Of a stretch of DNA of 64,000 nucleotides, positions 47,915 to 55,223 are shown one piece after another (position 1 is the stretch's first letter; each line of letters begins with the position of its first letter). The notes beneath the pieces were generated by a model. That model searched no databases, had not been told where the DNA came from, and was given only the letters and a program-made list of their open reading frames with translations. The stretch is taken from assembly GCA_016191245.1 (NCBI GenBank), contig JACPOY010000009.1:90488-154487 (forward strand), written 5' to 3'. The position numbers and the translations under genes are program-made. The DNA comes from Gammaproteobacteria bacterium. GTDB lineage: Bacteria; Pseudomonadota; Gammaproteobacteria; Berkiellales; Berkiellaceae.

Positions 47915-49129
47915 ATGCTTAGAACTAGAACATTGTTAATTTTAGGAGCAGGCGCAAGCTTTCCATATGGATATCCTCTTGGCAAGAAATTAATTAACTG
48001 CATTTTAGGAGATATGAATGATGAAATATTAATACCTATGGTAGCAAAAACTGCCTCATATTCAATTGAATGCGAATTTTCTAAAATTAAACCAATTTTT
48101 TCACATATAGTAGAATCAGGTCTATCTAAAAGATATCCCTTAGTACAAGAAAGAGATGAAACCTATACATCAAGAGAATTACGAGACAAAAACCAGAGAC
48201 TTTTACGTTTTGTTAAAATGAAAATTATTAAAATTGATATGTTTAAAAAACTTCACGATGCATTAATTGATTTCGACCCAATATCAATTGATGCGTTTTT
48301 ACGAGACAATCCTTCTCATGCTGAAGCTGGCAAAATAATGATTATTTATTCATTGTTAAAAAGAGAGCAGCAAGATAAATTTACTCTTCAAAAGAATTCT
48401 GACAATTGGTATTCTCTATTTTTAAATGACCTGATTTCTGAATGTTCTGATGACCCAAATAAATTATTGTTAAACCAAATAAGAATTACTACTTTTAACT
48501 ATGATTTGAGTTTGGATTTCTATTTACAATCAAAACTTAACAAGGTAGAAGTTTTCAGTAAAAAAGAAAATAACACCACATTATCAGAGCAGTTTTTAAA
48601 AAATTTAAAAATCAAGCATGTATATGGAAAAATGTACAATTTAGATGAAATTTCATACGGAGATTACGCTGGCAGAATTTTACGTCAAGATCCTGATGGA
48701 CCAACATATCATAATGATTTAACTCCTAACTTTGAAAGATTTATATTTGCATTCAATAAATATGAAAATATAAAAACTATGTATGATGAAAGAAATTTCG
48801 TTGGTATGAAAGAAGAAATAGCAATAAACAAAAAAGATTTAATATGGGCAGAAGAAATCATTTTTATTGGATTTGGCTTTGACCGCGACAACCTCAATAT
48901 GCTAGGGATCCCAGACAATTTACAAGGATATAATGAAGTTTTACCTGTTAAAACAATTCGCTACTTAAATTATAAGGGCGAAATGAGGTCATTGAGCCAA
49001 GAATTCAAAACCCTAGAACGTATTTGTAGAATTGACAATAATTCAAAAGGGGTCACTATAATCCAATCAGATGCTGATACAATATGTAGCGCTTATCAAA
49101 ATGATTTTAAAAAATATTTGTTTAAATAA
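47915..49129 (+). CDS. SIR2-like domain protein, possible defence gene
   Basis: The 404-residue protein starts with LLILGAGASFPYGYPLG, the nucleotide-binding glycine motif of SIR2-like families. It also has ITTFNYDLSLDFYL (Asn-Tyr-Asp typical of SIR2-like), IKHVYGKMYNL (candidate catalytic His) and IIFIGFGFDRDNL near the C-terminus. SIR2-like domains in phage-defence systems often cleave NAD+. No partner gene is adjacent, so it may act alone. It is strongly AT-rich compared with the flagellar genes, which fits transfer. A 273-base upstream gap (47,642-47,914) shows no gene that I can support. Confidence 0.7.
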   Translation: MLRTRTLLILGAGASFPYGYPLGKKLINCILGDMNDEILIPMVAKTASYSIECEFSKIKPIFSHIVESGLSKRYPLVQERDETYTSRELRDKNQRLLRFVKMKIIKIDMFKKLHDALIDFDPISIDAFLRDNPSHAEAGKIMIIYSLLKREQQDKFTLQKNSDNWYSLFLNDLISECSDDPNKLLLNQIRITTFNYDLSLDFYLQSKLNKVEVFSKKENNTTLSEQFLKNLKIKHVYGKMYNLDEISYGDYAGRILRQDPDGPTYHNDLTPNFERFIFAFNKYENIKTMYDERNFVGMKEEIAINKKDLIWAEEIIFIGFGFDRDNLNMLGIPDNLQGYNEVLPVKTIRYLNYKGEMRSLSQEFKTLERICRIDNNSKGVTIIQSDADTICSAYQNDFKKYLFK

Positions 49130-49162
49130 AAAAATATCTTTTCTAATTATATGATTAATTTT

Positions 49163-50122
49163 TCAATTTATAAGTAAATTAACGATCAGACGAACTATCA
49201 TTTCCTTTTGTTTGGGATCGCTTTCCGCAACCAATAGTGCCAAAGCTACTAATCCATTTTCATTAAGTTTAATTACTATATTTTGAGATTTTAAGTAAAG
49301 CAAAAACATGAAACTGCCGATGCGTTTATTGCCATCAGTAAATGGGTGATCTTTGATAATGAAATATAATAAATGTGCTGCCTTTTCTTCACCTGTTTTA
49401 TACAATGGCTCACCAGCAAATGTTTGCTCAATATTTTTTAAAATACTCTGAAGGCCGAATTCCCGTTCTCTTCCAAATAAATCAGAAGCTTCTTTACGAG
49501 CACTTAAATCAACTTTTAATGCTTCGATGGCGGATAATGCCCCTTCATATTGAAGTCTCGCTTTGGTCTTTTTACCTTGAGATGGCAATTGCAATCGGTC
49601 TTCATCATAAGCCAGTAATAAATCCCACGTTTTGGTATAAGCCAATATTAGTTGAATAGCTTCTTGGCCAAGATCATTAACGAGATCATGGTGCACCAGC
49701 GTTTTTTGCAACAACTCAAGCGTTTGTTGTAATTCACGTATACCTACTTCAGAAAGACGCTTGTCATAGGTTGTATATCCACGTATAAGGTGTTCCTTTA
49801 AGACTTGGGTCGCCCAAATACGAAATTGTGTGGCTTGCTGGGAGTTAACCCGATACCCAATGGATACAATTGCATCTAGGTTGTAGAACTTAGTTTTGTA
49901 TTTCTTACCATCTGCGGCAGTACGTTCCAAAATGGAACATACTAAATTCTCATCTAACTCATTGGAATTAAAGATATTTCTCAAGTGTCTTGTGATTGCT
50001 TGACGTTTAGTGCCAAATAAATCAGCCATTTGCTGCTGAGATAACCAGATTGTTTCATCTGCTAGGCTTACATCTAGCTCTATATGGCCATCTTTAGCAG
50101 TATAAATTACGATTTGCGTCAC
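49163..50122 (-). CDS. RhuM-type protein with C-terminal Fic/Doc domain
   Basis: A 319-residue protein. The N-terminal RhuM domain includes ETIWLSQQQMADLFGTKRQA and YNLDAIVSIGYRVNSQQATQ followed by FRIWATQVLKEHLIRGY. The C-terminal Fic core reads KDHPFTDGNKRIGSFMFLLYL in two parts (HPFTDGNKR is the active loop). Fic enzymes transfer AMP or related groups; RhuM proteins are found on pathogenicity islands and have no settled role. It is a single gene with no evident antitoxin beside it. Confidence 0.85.
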   Translation of the reverse strand: MTQIVIYTAKDGHIELDVSLADETIWLSQQQMADLFGTKRQAITRHLRNIFNSNELDENLVCSILERTAADGKKYKTKFYNLDAIVSIGYRVNSQQATQFRIWATQVLKEHLIRGYTTYDKRLSEVGIRELQQTLELLQKTLVHHDLVNDLGQEAIQLILAYTKTWDLLLAYDEDRLQLPSQGKKTKARLQYEGALSAIEALKVDLSARKEASDLFGREREFGLQSILKNIEQTFAGEPLYKTGEEKAAHLLYFIIKDHPFTDGNKRIGSFMFLLYLKSQNIVIKLNENGLVALALLVAESDPKQKEMIVRLIVNLLIN

Positions 50123-50201
50123 AAGGTCACCTTTTATTCAGCCATTTTTAGGTATAACACTTTATTAGGATTGCACTTTTTTAAAAACATCAACATTAAA
50201 A

Positions 50202-51148
50202 TTAACTTAATCCTGTATGACTATCTATAAAAAAACCTCCGTTATCATAACTCAAAACTGCATACCCGTCTTTTGCATCTGGAACATTTATATTCCATAA
50301 CTTCCTAAACCAATAATCATCATGCTGAATTTCATGTTTAATCAAATTAAACGCCAATTTAGCTTCAGGAGTTGCATTATCTAGTTTTAAAGTATCTAGC
50401 CGGTTTAATTGTGAATCAAACCATGCCAACGATTCATCCATCTCCCGAATTGTGAATTGATTCCAAATGCATGTATAAGGCGCCCCCATATGACCACTAA
50501 TCCAAAAGTTTGGCATAAAATGAATCATTAAACGTGTGAGCAATGGTTCCTTACCAGGACATGAGAAACAAAAATGGATGGTTTAGTTTTATCATCAAAT
50601 TTTTTGTACAACACACCAAATTGATGCAACGTTGCCCAAACCTTGCCAGCACTTCCTGCAATTGGTTGATTAAGCATTTTTTGACCAACCAAAAAGTTGC
50701 CACCCATTCCAAAAATTCTAAAAGCTAATTCATCGTTTTCATTGATCGAATAAATATTATCTTCATCCAAGAGATGAAAGTTATGAATAGAGTTAGATTT
50801 CAATTTTTTAATCACCCCCACATCTTCATGATTGCCATAAACCGCATATACGGGTTTATTAAATTTCTTCTTATGATTGAGGTAATCGTCGAAGTCACCC
50901 AAGAGATTATGTTTTTTAACAATCTCAATCAGTGTTATTTTATCAGCTTTATCCAATGAATATTCTTTTCGATAAGGTGAATGCGTGATTAACAATAATA
51001 GCTCACGTGAACTCAAATACTGATAACTTGATTCATCATAAAATCCAAAATCACCGGCATGAATTACAATATCAGCATGAGCGTTATCAATCAGCTGATT
51101 AATGAGTTCTATTTTTCCATGAGTATCGCTTACTAGTAGGGCGCGCAT
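50202..51148 (-). pseudogene. Metallophosphoesterase gene broken by a frameshift
   Basis: The first frame (50,528-51,148) encodes MRALLVSDTHGKIELINQL, IVIHAGDFGF, AVYGNHEDVG and SIFVSHVLV before reading into a stop. The second frame (50,202-50,543) resumes in register as GKEPLLTRLMIHFMPNFWIS, GHMGAPYTCIWN and a C-terminal tail. Adding one base near 50,552 would join SHV-(P/S)-GKEPLLTR and restore a calcineurin-like phosphoesterase of about 315 residues, with DxH-like DTHG, GD, GNHE, SH and GH metal motifs. It is a real frameshift or a sequencing error in a CC run. It lies in tandem with an intact relative upstream. Confidence 0.82.
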
Positions 51149-51160
51149 TTTAGCTCATTA

Positions 51161-52012
51161 TTAATTCATTGAATTACTTGTTTCAGAATCTATACAGAAA
51201 TCTAATGACTTTGTTTCAATCACACCTTGTGAACAAGGTCGGGTATATTCAGCCTTTCCAACAAAAACAGTTAAATTATCCAAAGGATGATACGAACACC
51301 AATCATGAGAATGCCCACATAAGACAAGTATTTCTATTGATGTATGCTCATTTGCAAATTTCATTAACATGTCGCCAGTTACTTTTGAACTGAAAAAGGG
51401 CAAAAAGTCATCAGTGCTAATCTTACCTTCATGCATCGCCGTTTCCCTAAAGGGGGGAACGTGAGTGACAACAACCATTTTCTTTGGGTTTTCCTTAGCA
51501 GCCGTTTCCAACTTAGTGTAAAGGTTATTGGCATCTTTATCAGCCAATTGCTGCATTTTTTCTAGCAACTGGAATCTGCCAAGGATCCTTTCTTGGAATA
51601 AATCTGCAATCAATCGACTATCATTAAGCGATACTGGCGTATTGGCATAATCACCATAACGACCATCTACCCAACCATCTTCACCTACTAATATCGTATC
51701 TGCATCCAATTTAATGGGATCACAGCATCCTAACCAGAATAAATGCGGATTGTTCTTTGTTAGAAGCCTCATCGAATCACGAACATCATTGATTTGTCCA
51801 TGATAGAAGTCATGGTTTCCCAAAACAAAATAAATAGGCTTTTTAATGTGATGAGCCATTTCTTGAAGTATATTGGTAACAGATTTTGCCTCAGCAATAT
51901 CACCACTGATAACTATAGCATCACAATTACGATTTATTTCATCGTAATATTGCTTTCGCTTATCTTCATATAGAAAATTAAGATGAATATCTGTTAACCA
52001 TGCAAACTTCAT
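51161..52012 (-). CDS. Calcineurin-like metallophosphoesterase
   Basis: The 283-residue protein has the full set of metal-binding motifs in order: LTDIHLNF, VISGDIAEAKS, VLGNHDFYHG, VVVTHVPPF and LCGHSHDW. It has no signal peptide. The next gene downstream (12 bases) is the frameshifted phosphoesterase, so the two form a short operon. The substrate is unknown; nucleotide or RNA signals are possible in a defence-like neighbourhood, but that is speculation. Confidence 0.85.
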   Translation of the reverse strand: MKFAWLTDIHLNFLYEDKRKQYYDEINRNCDAIVISGDIAEAKSVTNILQEMAHHIKKPIYFVLGNHDFYHGQINDVRDSMRLLTKNNPHLFWLGCCDPIKLDADTILVGEDGWVDGRYGDYANTPVSLNDSRLIADLFQERILGRFQLLEKMQQLADKDANNLYTKLETAAKENPKKMVVVTHVPPFRETAMHEGKISTDDFLPFFSSKVTGDMLMKFANEHTSIEILVLCGHSHDWCSYHPLDNLTVFVGKAEYTRPCSQGVIETKSLDFCIDSETSNSMN

Positions 52013-52186
52013 AAATCACTTCCTGAATACCTTTTCAATTAACAAGAGGGTTTGAACTCATTTGAAAATCGTACAGGAAGTATTTTGGTTTTACCATATA
52101 TTTATAAAAATATTTTTCACTGCATACCGATTGTCATAGAAAATATTTAAATAATGGTTTTGATTAAAATTTGCTTAAACGAGGAG

Positions 52187-52588
52187 TTATTTCTTTATGG
52201 TTTTCTTCAAGAACCATTTTTTAAGATCATCAAGATCCGTTTTATTTTCAACAAAGCTGAAAATCTCTCTTGAAAATTCAGTATCGGCATCACCATATTC
52301 TTCATATTCAATATCCCAATCATTCATATTGAGTAAAACGATTGCAGCTGCTGCCGCAGTTCGCTTGTTACCATCTAAAAATGGATGATTTTTTGCAATT
52401 TTATAACATAGCGTTGCAGCAATTTCAGGTATAGAACCATGAGCAAAGCCCGTTTCTTCGAGAAAGAAAAACGCGCTGCCTACAGCTGATTCTAAATTAG
52501 CTCTATTGATTAGACTGGAGGCAGCATTTTCACTTTTACATATTTTTTGATTAAACACGATAACATGTTCAATAGTAAGGTATTTCAA
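52187..52588 (-). CDS. doc: Doc-type Fic toxin
   Basis: A 133-residue Doc family protein with KYLTIEHVIVFNQKI at the start and the active loop KNHPFLDGNKRTAAAA. Doc phosphorylates EF-Tu in the characterised phage P1 system. The frame begins at a TTG that aligns with the family start, but AAGGA is only one base away, so the start is uncertain. It lies 5 bases after its probable antitoxin gene. Confidence 0.85.
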   Translation of the reverse strand: MKYLTIEHVIVFNQKICKSENAASSLINRANLESAVGSAFFFLEETGFAHGSIPEIAATLCYKIAKNHPFLDGNKRTAAAAAIVLLNMNDWDIEYEEYGDADTEFSREIFSFVENKTDLDDLKKWFLKKTIKK

Positions 52589-52593
52589 TTCCT

Positions 52594-52812
52594 TTACTTC
52601 AATGCATCCATTGTTTTCTTATGTTTTATAAAAACCTTATCAAATACTTCTATTGCTTCTTCACTTGTAGCAGGTACCATAGGAACCAAAATGAGACAGC
52701 CATTCTCAAGCTCTGTTACTTGCCATTGCTTATCAGAGTATTTTTGGCCGAGTCGCACTCTCCCTTCCTTATCAGTACCTTTATAAGTGGTTGATAATGC
52801 GTGTGCTTTCAT
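52594..52812 (-). CDS. Antitoxin partner of Doc, AbrB-like
   Basis: A 72-residue protein beginning MKAHALSTTYKGTDKEGRVR. The segment GRVRLGQKYSDKQWQVTELE with NGCLILVP is the swapped-hairpin AbrB/MazE-like DNA-binding pattern rather than a classical Phd. ATG 52,812 is preferred over GTG 52,821 because AGAGGG lies 8 bases before it. The C-terminal helix (EEAIEVFDKVFIKHKKTMDA) would bind the toxin. Confidence 0.75.
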   Translation of the reverse strand: MKAHALSTTYKGTDKEGRVRLGQKYSDKQWQVTELENGCLILVPMVPATSEEAIEVFDKVFIKHKKTMDALK

Positions 52813-53007
52813 CAAAATCACCCTCTATTTAATTAAATTCATATCATCAATATAGCCCAAACGGGCGTTTGGGGCGACACCTCTTATCAGGTAGAATAGA
52901 ACTTATATTAGGTGTATATAATTGCTTTCGTAATTATGATTATATCTAATATAAATCAAACACTTACAATGAATAATAAGTCAATCTCAGCAAATAAATG
53001 ACGATTG

Positions 53008-53065
53008 GTATACACATCGTATATACGATGATATATACTTTCTGTATATACGTTGTATACACAAT
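53008..53065. promoter_or_regulatory. Palindromic operator/promoter of tacAT
   Basis: A perfect 16-base palindrome CATCGTATATACGATG (53,015-53,030) lies 45 bases upstream of tacA. It is flanked by related half-sites (GTATACACATCGTAT and TGTATATACGTTGTATACA). Repeated GTATAnAC units are typical of ribbon-helix-helix antitoxin operators, which implies autorepression by TacA. Confidence 0.65.
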
Positions 53066-53074
53066 AGGTGAATT

Positions 53075-53380
53075 ATGGACTCTGCACGCAAAATACCAAA
53101 AGAAGCGAAAACATCTTCAAAGAAAGTTGTTAATCTCAAGTATCCTATAACAAAACTTACCCTATTAGATAAAGCTGTAAAATTACACCCTAACTCTGAC
53201 CGAACTAAATATATATTAGATGCTGTTACTCGGGCAGTAGAAAATGATTTACTTGATAGAAAAGATTTCTTTTTGAATGAAAAGGACTTCGATGCATTTG
53301 AAAAAATGCTCAATTCCCCCCCTAGAGATATAAAAACATTAAAAGCCCTCTTTAAAGAGAAAGCGCCGTGGGAGAAATAA
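53075..53380 (+). CDS. tacA: TacA-type ribbon-helix-helix antitoxin
   Basis: A 101-residue DUF1778/TacA-like protein. The N-terminal strand-helix-helix (VVNLKYPITKLTLLDKAVKL, then DRTKYILDAVTRAVENDLLD) binds DNA. The C-terminal tail (FFLNEKDFDAFEKMLNSPPR, ALFKEKAPWEK) is the toxin-neutralising part typical of TacA. Ribosome site AGGTG precedes ATG by 4 bases. It overlaps tacT by 13 bases. Confidence 0.85.
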   Translation: MDSARKIPKEAKTSSKKVVNLKYPITKLTLLDKAVKLHPNSDRTKYILDAVTRAVENDLLDRKDFFLNEKDFDAFEKMLNSPPRDIKTLKALFKEKAPWEK

Positions 53381-53859
53381 GAGCACCAGAAGTAATTACG
53401 GGTAAACATGAACTAGATGAATTTGATTGCGATAACGACACTCTAAATCAATGGCTGAAGAAAAGAGCCCTAGAAAATCAGGATAGATTCTCATCGACAA
53501 GAGTGGTTTGTATAAAGAATAAAGTGATTGCTTATTATACTCTCGTTTATGGCAGCGTAAACAGGAGTGAGATGACAAGGAAAATACAACAAAATGCACC
53601 CGAAAGAATTCCTGTAATGATACTTGGAAGGCTTGCTGTAGATAAATCATGGCAAGGAAAAGACATTGCCAAACATCTATTGAAGGAAGCTATGTTGAAG
53701 ACTCTTGAAGCTTCAACAATTGCGGCAATCAGAGGTCTTCTTGTGCATGCAATTGACGATATTGCTGTCGCTTTTTATAAACATTTTGAATTTCTCGAAA
53801 GCAGAGTTGAATTAACTCTCCTGCTCCCATTGGAAGATATAAAAGCTCAAATTCCATAA
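53368..53859 (+). CDS. tacT: TacT-type GNAT acetyltransferase toxin
   Basis: A 163-residue GNAT protein from GTG 53,368, overlapping tacA. The acetyl-CoA site reads ILGRLAVDKSWQGKDIAKHL, and the C-terminus AVAFYKHFEFLESRVE contains the catalytic-type Tyr. TacT toxins acetylate aminoacyl-tRNA and block translation. The pairing with a TacA antitoxin makes the assignment firm. Confidence 0.87.
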   Translation: MGEIRAPEVITGKHELDEFDCDNDTLNQWLKKRALENQDRFSSTRVVCIKNKVIAYYTLVYGSVNRSEMTRKIQQNAPERIPVMILGRLAVDKSWQGKDIAKHLLKEAMLKTLEASTIAAIRGLLVHAIDDIAVAFYKHFEFLESRVELTLLLPLEDIKAQIP

Positions 53860-53928
53860 TTCAAAAAAGACATTTAAAGAGGAAACTCCGGGACATCCAT
53901 CTGAAGAAACCATCCTAGGACATCCATT

Positions 53929-53999
53929 AAAAATGGGAGCATTAAAGCTGATCTAGAAACAATGGGTTTCGAGATAACGGAAGATACGAGCAAATATGG
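53929..53999 (+). pseudogene. Remnant of a paralogue of the 192-residue accessory protein
   Basis: The plus strand translates as KNGSIKADLETMGFEITEDT then SKY, closely matching KKGSIKADIEKMGFDITEDT-VRKY of the gene at 47,063-47,641. Only this short tail survives, with a two-codon gap after EDT. It shows duplication or transposition followed by decay. The region 53,860-54,227 otherwise holds no intact gene. Confidence 0.75.
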
Positions 54000-54116
54000 A
54001 GCGCCACTAATATTTTTAACGACGCTCCAGTCCATACCTTCAAAAATAGCCTTTTCATCATTAGGATCAGCAAAACGAAACTCGATTCTGTCGAAATAGA
54101 ACTTTTGAACCTGCAT
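53997..54116 (-). pseudogene. 5' fragment of an unknown gene
   Basis: A minus-strand frame begins MQVQKFYFDRIEFRFADPND and continues EKAIFEGMDWSVVKNISGAP, soluble and charged like a real protein. After about 40 residues it runs into the antisense of the remnant above, where the translation turns into unconvincing sequence. I read it as a gene whose 3' part was lost at the same junction. I do not recognise the family. Confidence 0.4.
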
Positions 54117-54227
54117 AGCTGTTCCTTTACTTTTCCTAATCTTGAATTATTTGAGCTTGAAAATATGGATTAAATTATCATAAGATTAAGGTTCTTTACT
54201 TATTTACCAAAAAAAAGAAGGACCAAC

Positions 54228-54446
54228 ATGAGCGCAGGTCATCAAATTGTTGGCATTGTAATTCTATTGCACGCTATTTATTTTTTAAATCGTCAACGTA
54301 AGCCCTATTTCTTTGGTTTTACTTCCAAAGCTATTCTACTTAAAAGCCAAATAACCAAAGGATTAGTCATTGGTCTATATCTTTTTTCAATAGTGGCAGC
54401 CCTGAGCGTATTAACCCAGGACTTATACCGCTTTATTCAACATTAA
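54228..54446 (+). CDS. Small two-helix membrane protein, possible immunity protein
   Basis: A 72-residue protein with two hydrophobic segments (IVGIVILLHAIYFL and GLVIGLYLFSIVAALSVL) and a basic loop between them. Ribosome site AAGAAGGA is strong. It converges with the double-glycine peptide gene next door (4-base overlap of the 3' ends). Small membrane proteins beside bacteriocin-like genes are often immunity proteins, but this role is inferred from context only. Confidence 0.6.
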   Translation: MSAGHQIVGIVILLHAIYFLNRQRKPYFFGFTSKAILLKSQITKGLVIGLYLFSIVAALSVLTQDLYRFIQH

Positions 54447-54673
54447 TGTGAAAAATCGTCAATTGTGTAAACCATTTGTCCCAACACTTCAGGATGAGTG
54501 GCATTAAATACCCCTTCTCCAATTTGAGCTCCCCATTGTCCATATTGGGTAATCGCGGCATTAATTAATATGGGTGTTTCAAATACACCAACACCAACTG
54601 CGACTAGCTCTATGGCAGGAGCAAGAACCCCACCAACAATCGCTAATTCATCCGATAAGCTTAAAGTTCTCAT
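54443..54673 (-). CDS. Bacteriocin-like peptide with double-glycine leader
   Basis: A 76-residue protein. The leader MRTLSLSDELAIVGG fits the double-glycine type (hydrophobic residues at -4, -7 and -12 from the GG), where a C39-type ABC transporter peptidase cuts. The predicted 61-residue core starts VLAPAIELVAVGVGVFETP and is hydrophobic, with Gly and Ala, and no Cys. Ribosome site GGGAG lies 8 bases before ATG. No C39 transporter is encoded in this window. It may be a class II bacteriocin, microcin or signalling peptide. Confidence 0.6.
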   Translation of the reverse strand: MRTLSLSDELAIVGGVLAPAIELVAVGVGVFETPILINAAITQYGQWGAQIGEGVFNATHPEVLGQMVYTIDDFSH

Positions 54674-54858
54674 ATCATTTCTCCCTGAGCTTTTAAAAGT
54701 CCTATTAGTTTTAAGATATTTAATAAAATAAATAAAAGAAAATATTTACATCTCTATCTTTTATAAGTCAAATTAATGATTATTTCTAATTAAACAACTA
54801 ACAAAAATCAATCTAAACAAATTTTATGCGTAAAATTTAAATTTATTGAAAGAACGCA

Positions 54859-54900
54859 ACAATATATTGTGATAACATCGCATAACCATGTTACATGGTT
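54859..54900. promoter_or_regulatory. Two palindromes upstream of the double-glycine peptide gene
   Basis: ACAATATATTGT (54,859-54,870) is a perfect 12-base palindrome. AACCATG-TTA-CATGGTT (54,884-54,900) is a perfect 7-base inverted repeat, ending 35 bases before the start at 54,936. The 262-base AT-rich intergenic region lies between two divergent peptide genes, so a shared regulator could bind here. Confidence 0.45.
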
Positions 54901-54935
54901 AATTTTAGAATTTTTAAGATTTAGAAGGATTTAAC

Positions 54936-55163
54936 ATGAAAGATTTAAACGGAAAAATTTTAGACTCCATCAGTGGTGGTAATGATACGCCGTATGTTAC
55001 ACCATATGGTGCTACTGGTGTTATAGCTGACGATTATTGGTATGCCCGTATTAATGCCAATATTCCTGTATATGATAATACTTTCATATCACCCAATATT
55101 ACTTATGTTGATCAAATCGGATTTATAAATCCAGGGATACAAATCACACATCAATTGGACTAG
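54936..55163 (+). CDS. Second peptide with double-glycine leader
   Basis: A 75-residue protein with leader MKDLNGKILDSISGG, again a double-glycine processing pattern. The core NDTPYVTPYGATGVIADDYW and onward is rich in Tyr, Asn, Ile and Pro and unlike the divergent peptide. It has no Cys. Ribosome site AGAAGGA is good. An M61-type peptidase gene follows 60 bases later in the same direction, separated by a hairpin. The two leaders imply a shared export/processing machine elsewhere. Confidence 0.65.
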   Translation: MKDLNGKILDSISGGNDTPYVTPYGATGVIADDYWYARINANIPVYDNTFISPNITYVDQIGFINPGIQITHQLD

Positions 55164-55179
55164 TAGTTAGAAATTTAAA

Positions 55180-55205
55180 GTGCCATACGAACTATCGCAT
55201 GGCAC
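55180..55205 (+). promoter_or_regulatory. Hairpin between peptide and peptidase genes
   Basis: GTGCCAT and ATGGCAC form a 7-pair stem over a 12-base loop, with a further CG/CG pair possible inside. No T-run follows, so it is not a standard terminator. It may stabilise the upstream peptide mRNA or reduce read-through into the peptidase gene. Confidence 0.45.
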
Positions 55206-55223
55206 ATCAATATCGGAAGTATT

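Noticed and set aside
53874..53996. Second half of the 80-residue minus-strand frame
   Set aside because: It is antisense to the decayed KNGSIKAD copy, so only its first 40 or so residues can belong to a former gene.
55180..55205. Rho-independent terminator between peptide and M61 genes
   Set aside because: The stem is good, but no T-run follows, so it is listed only as a hairpin.
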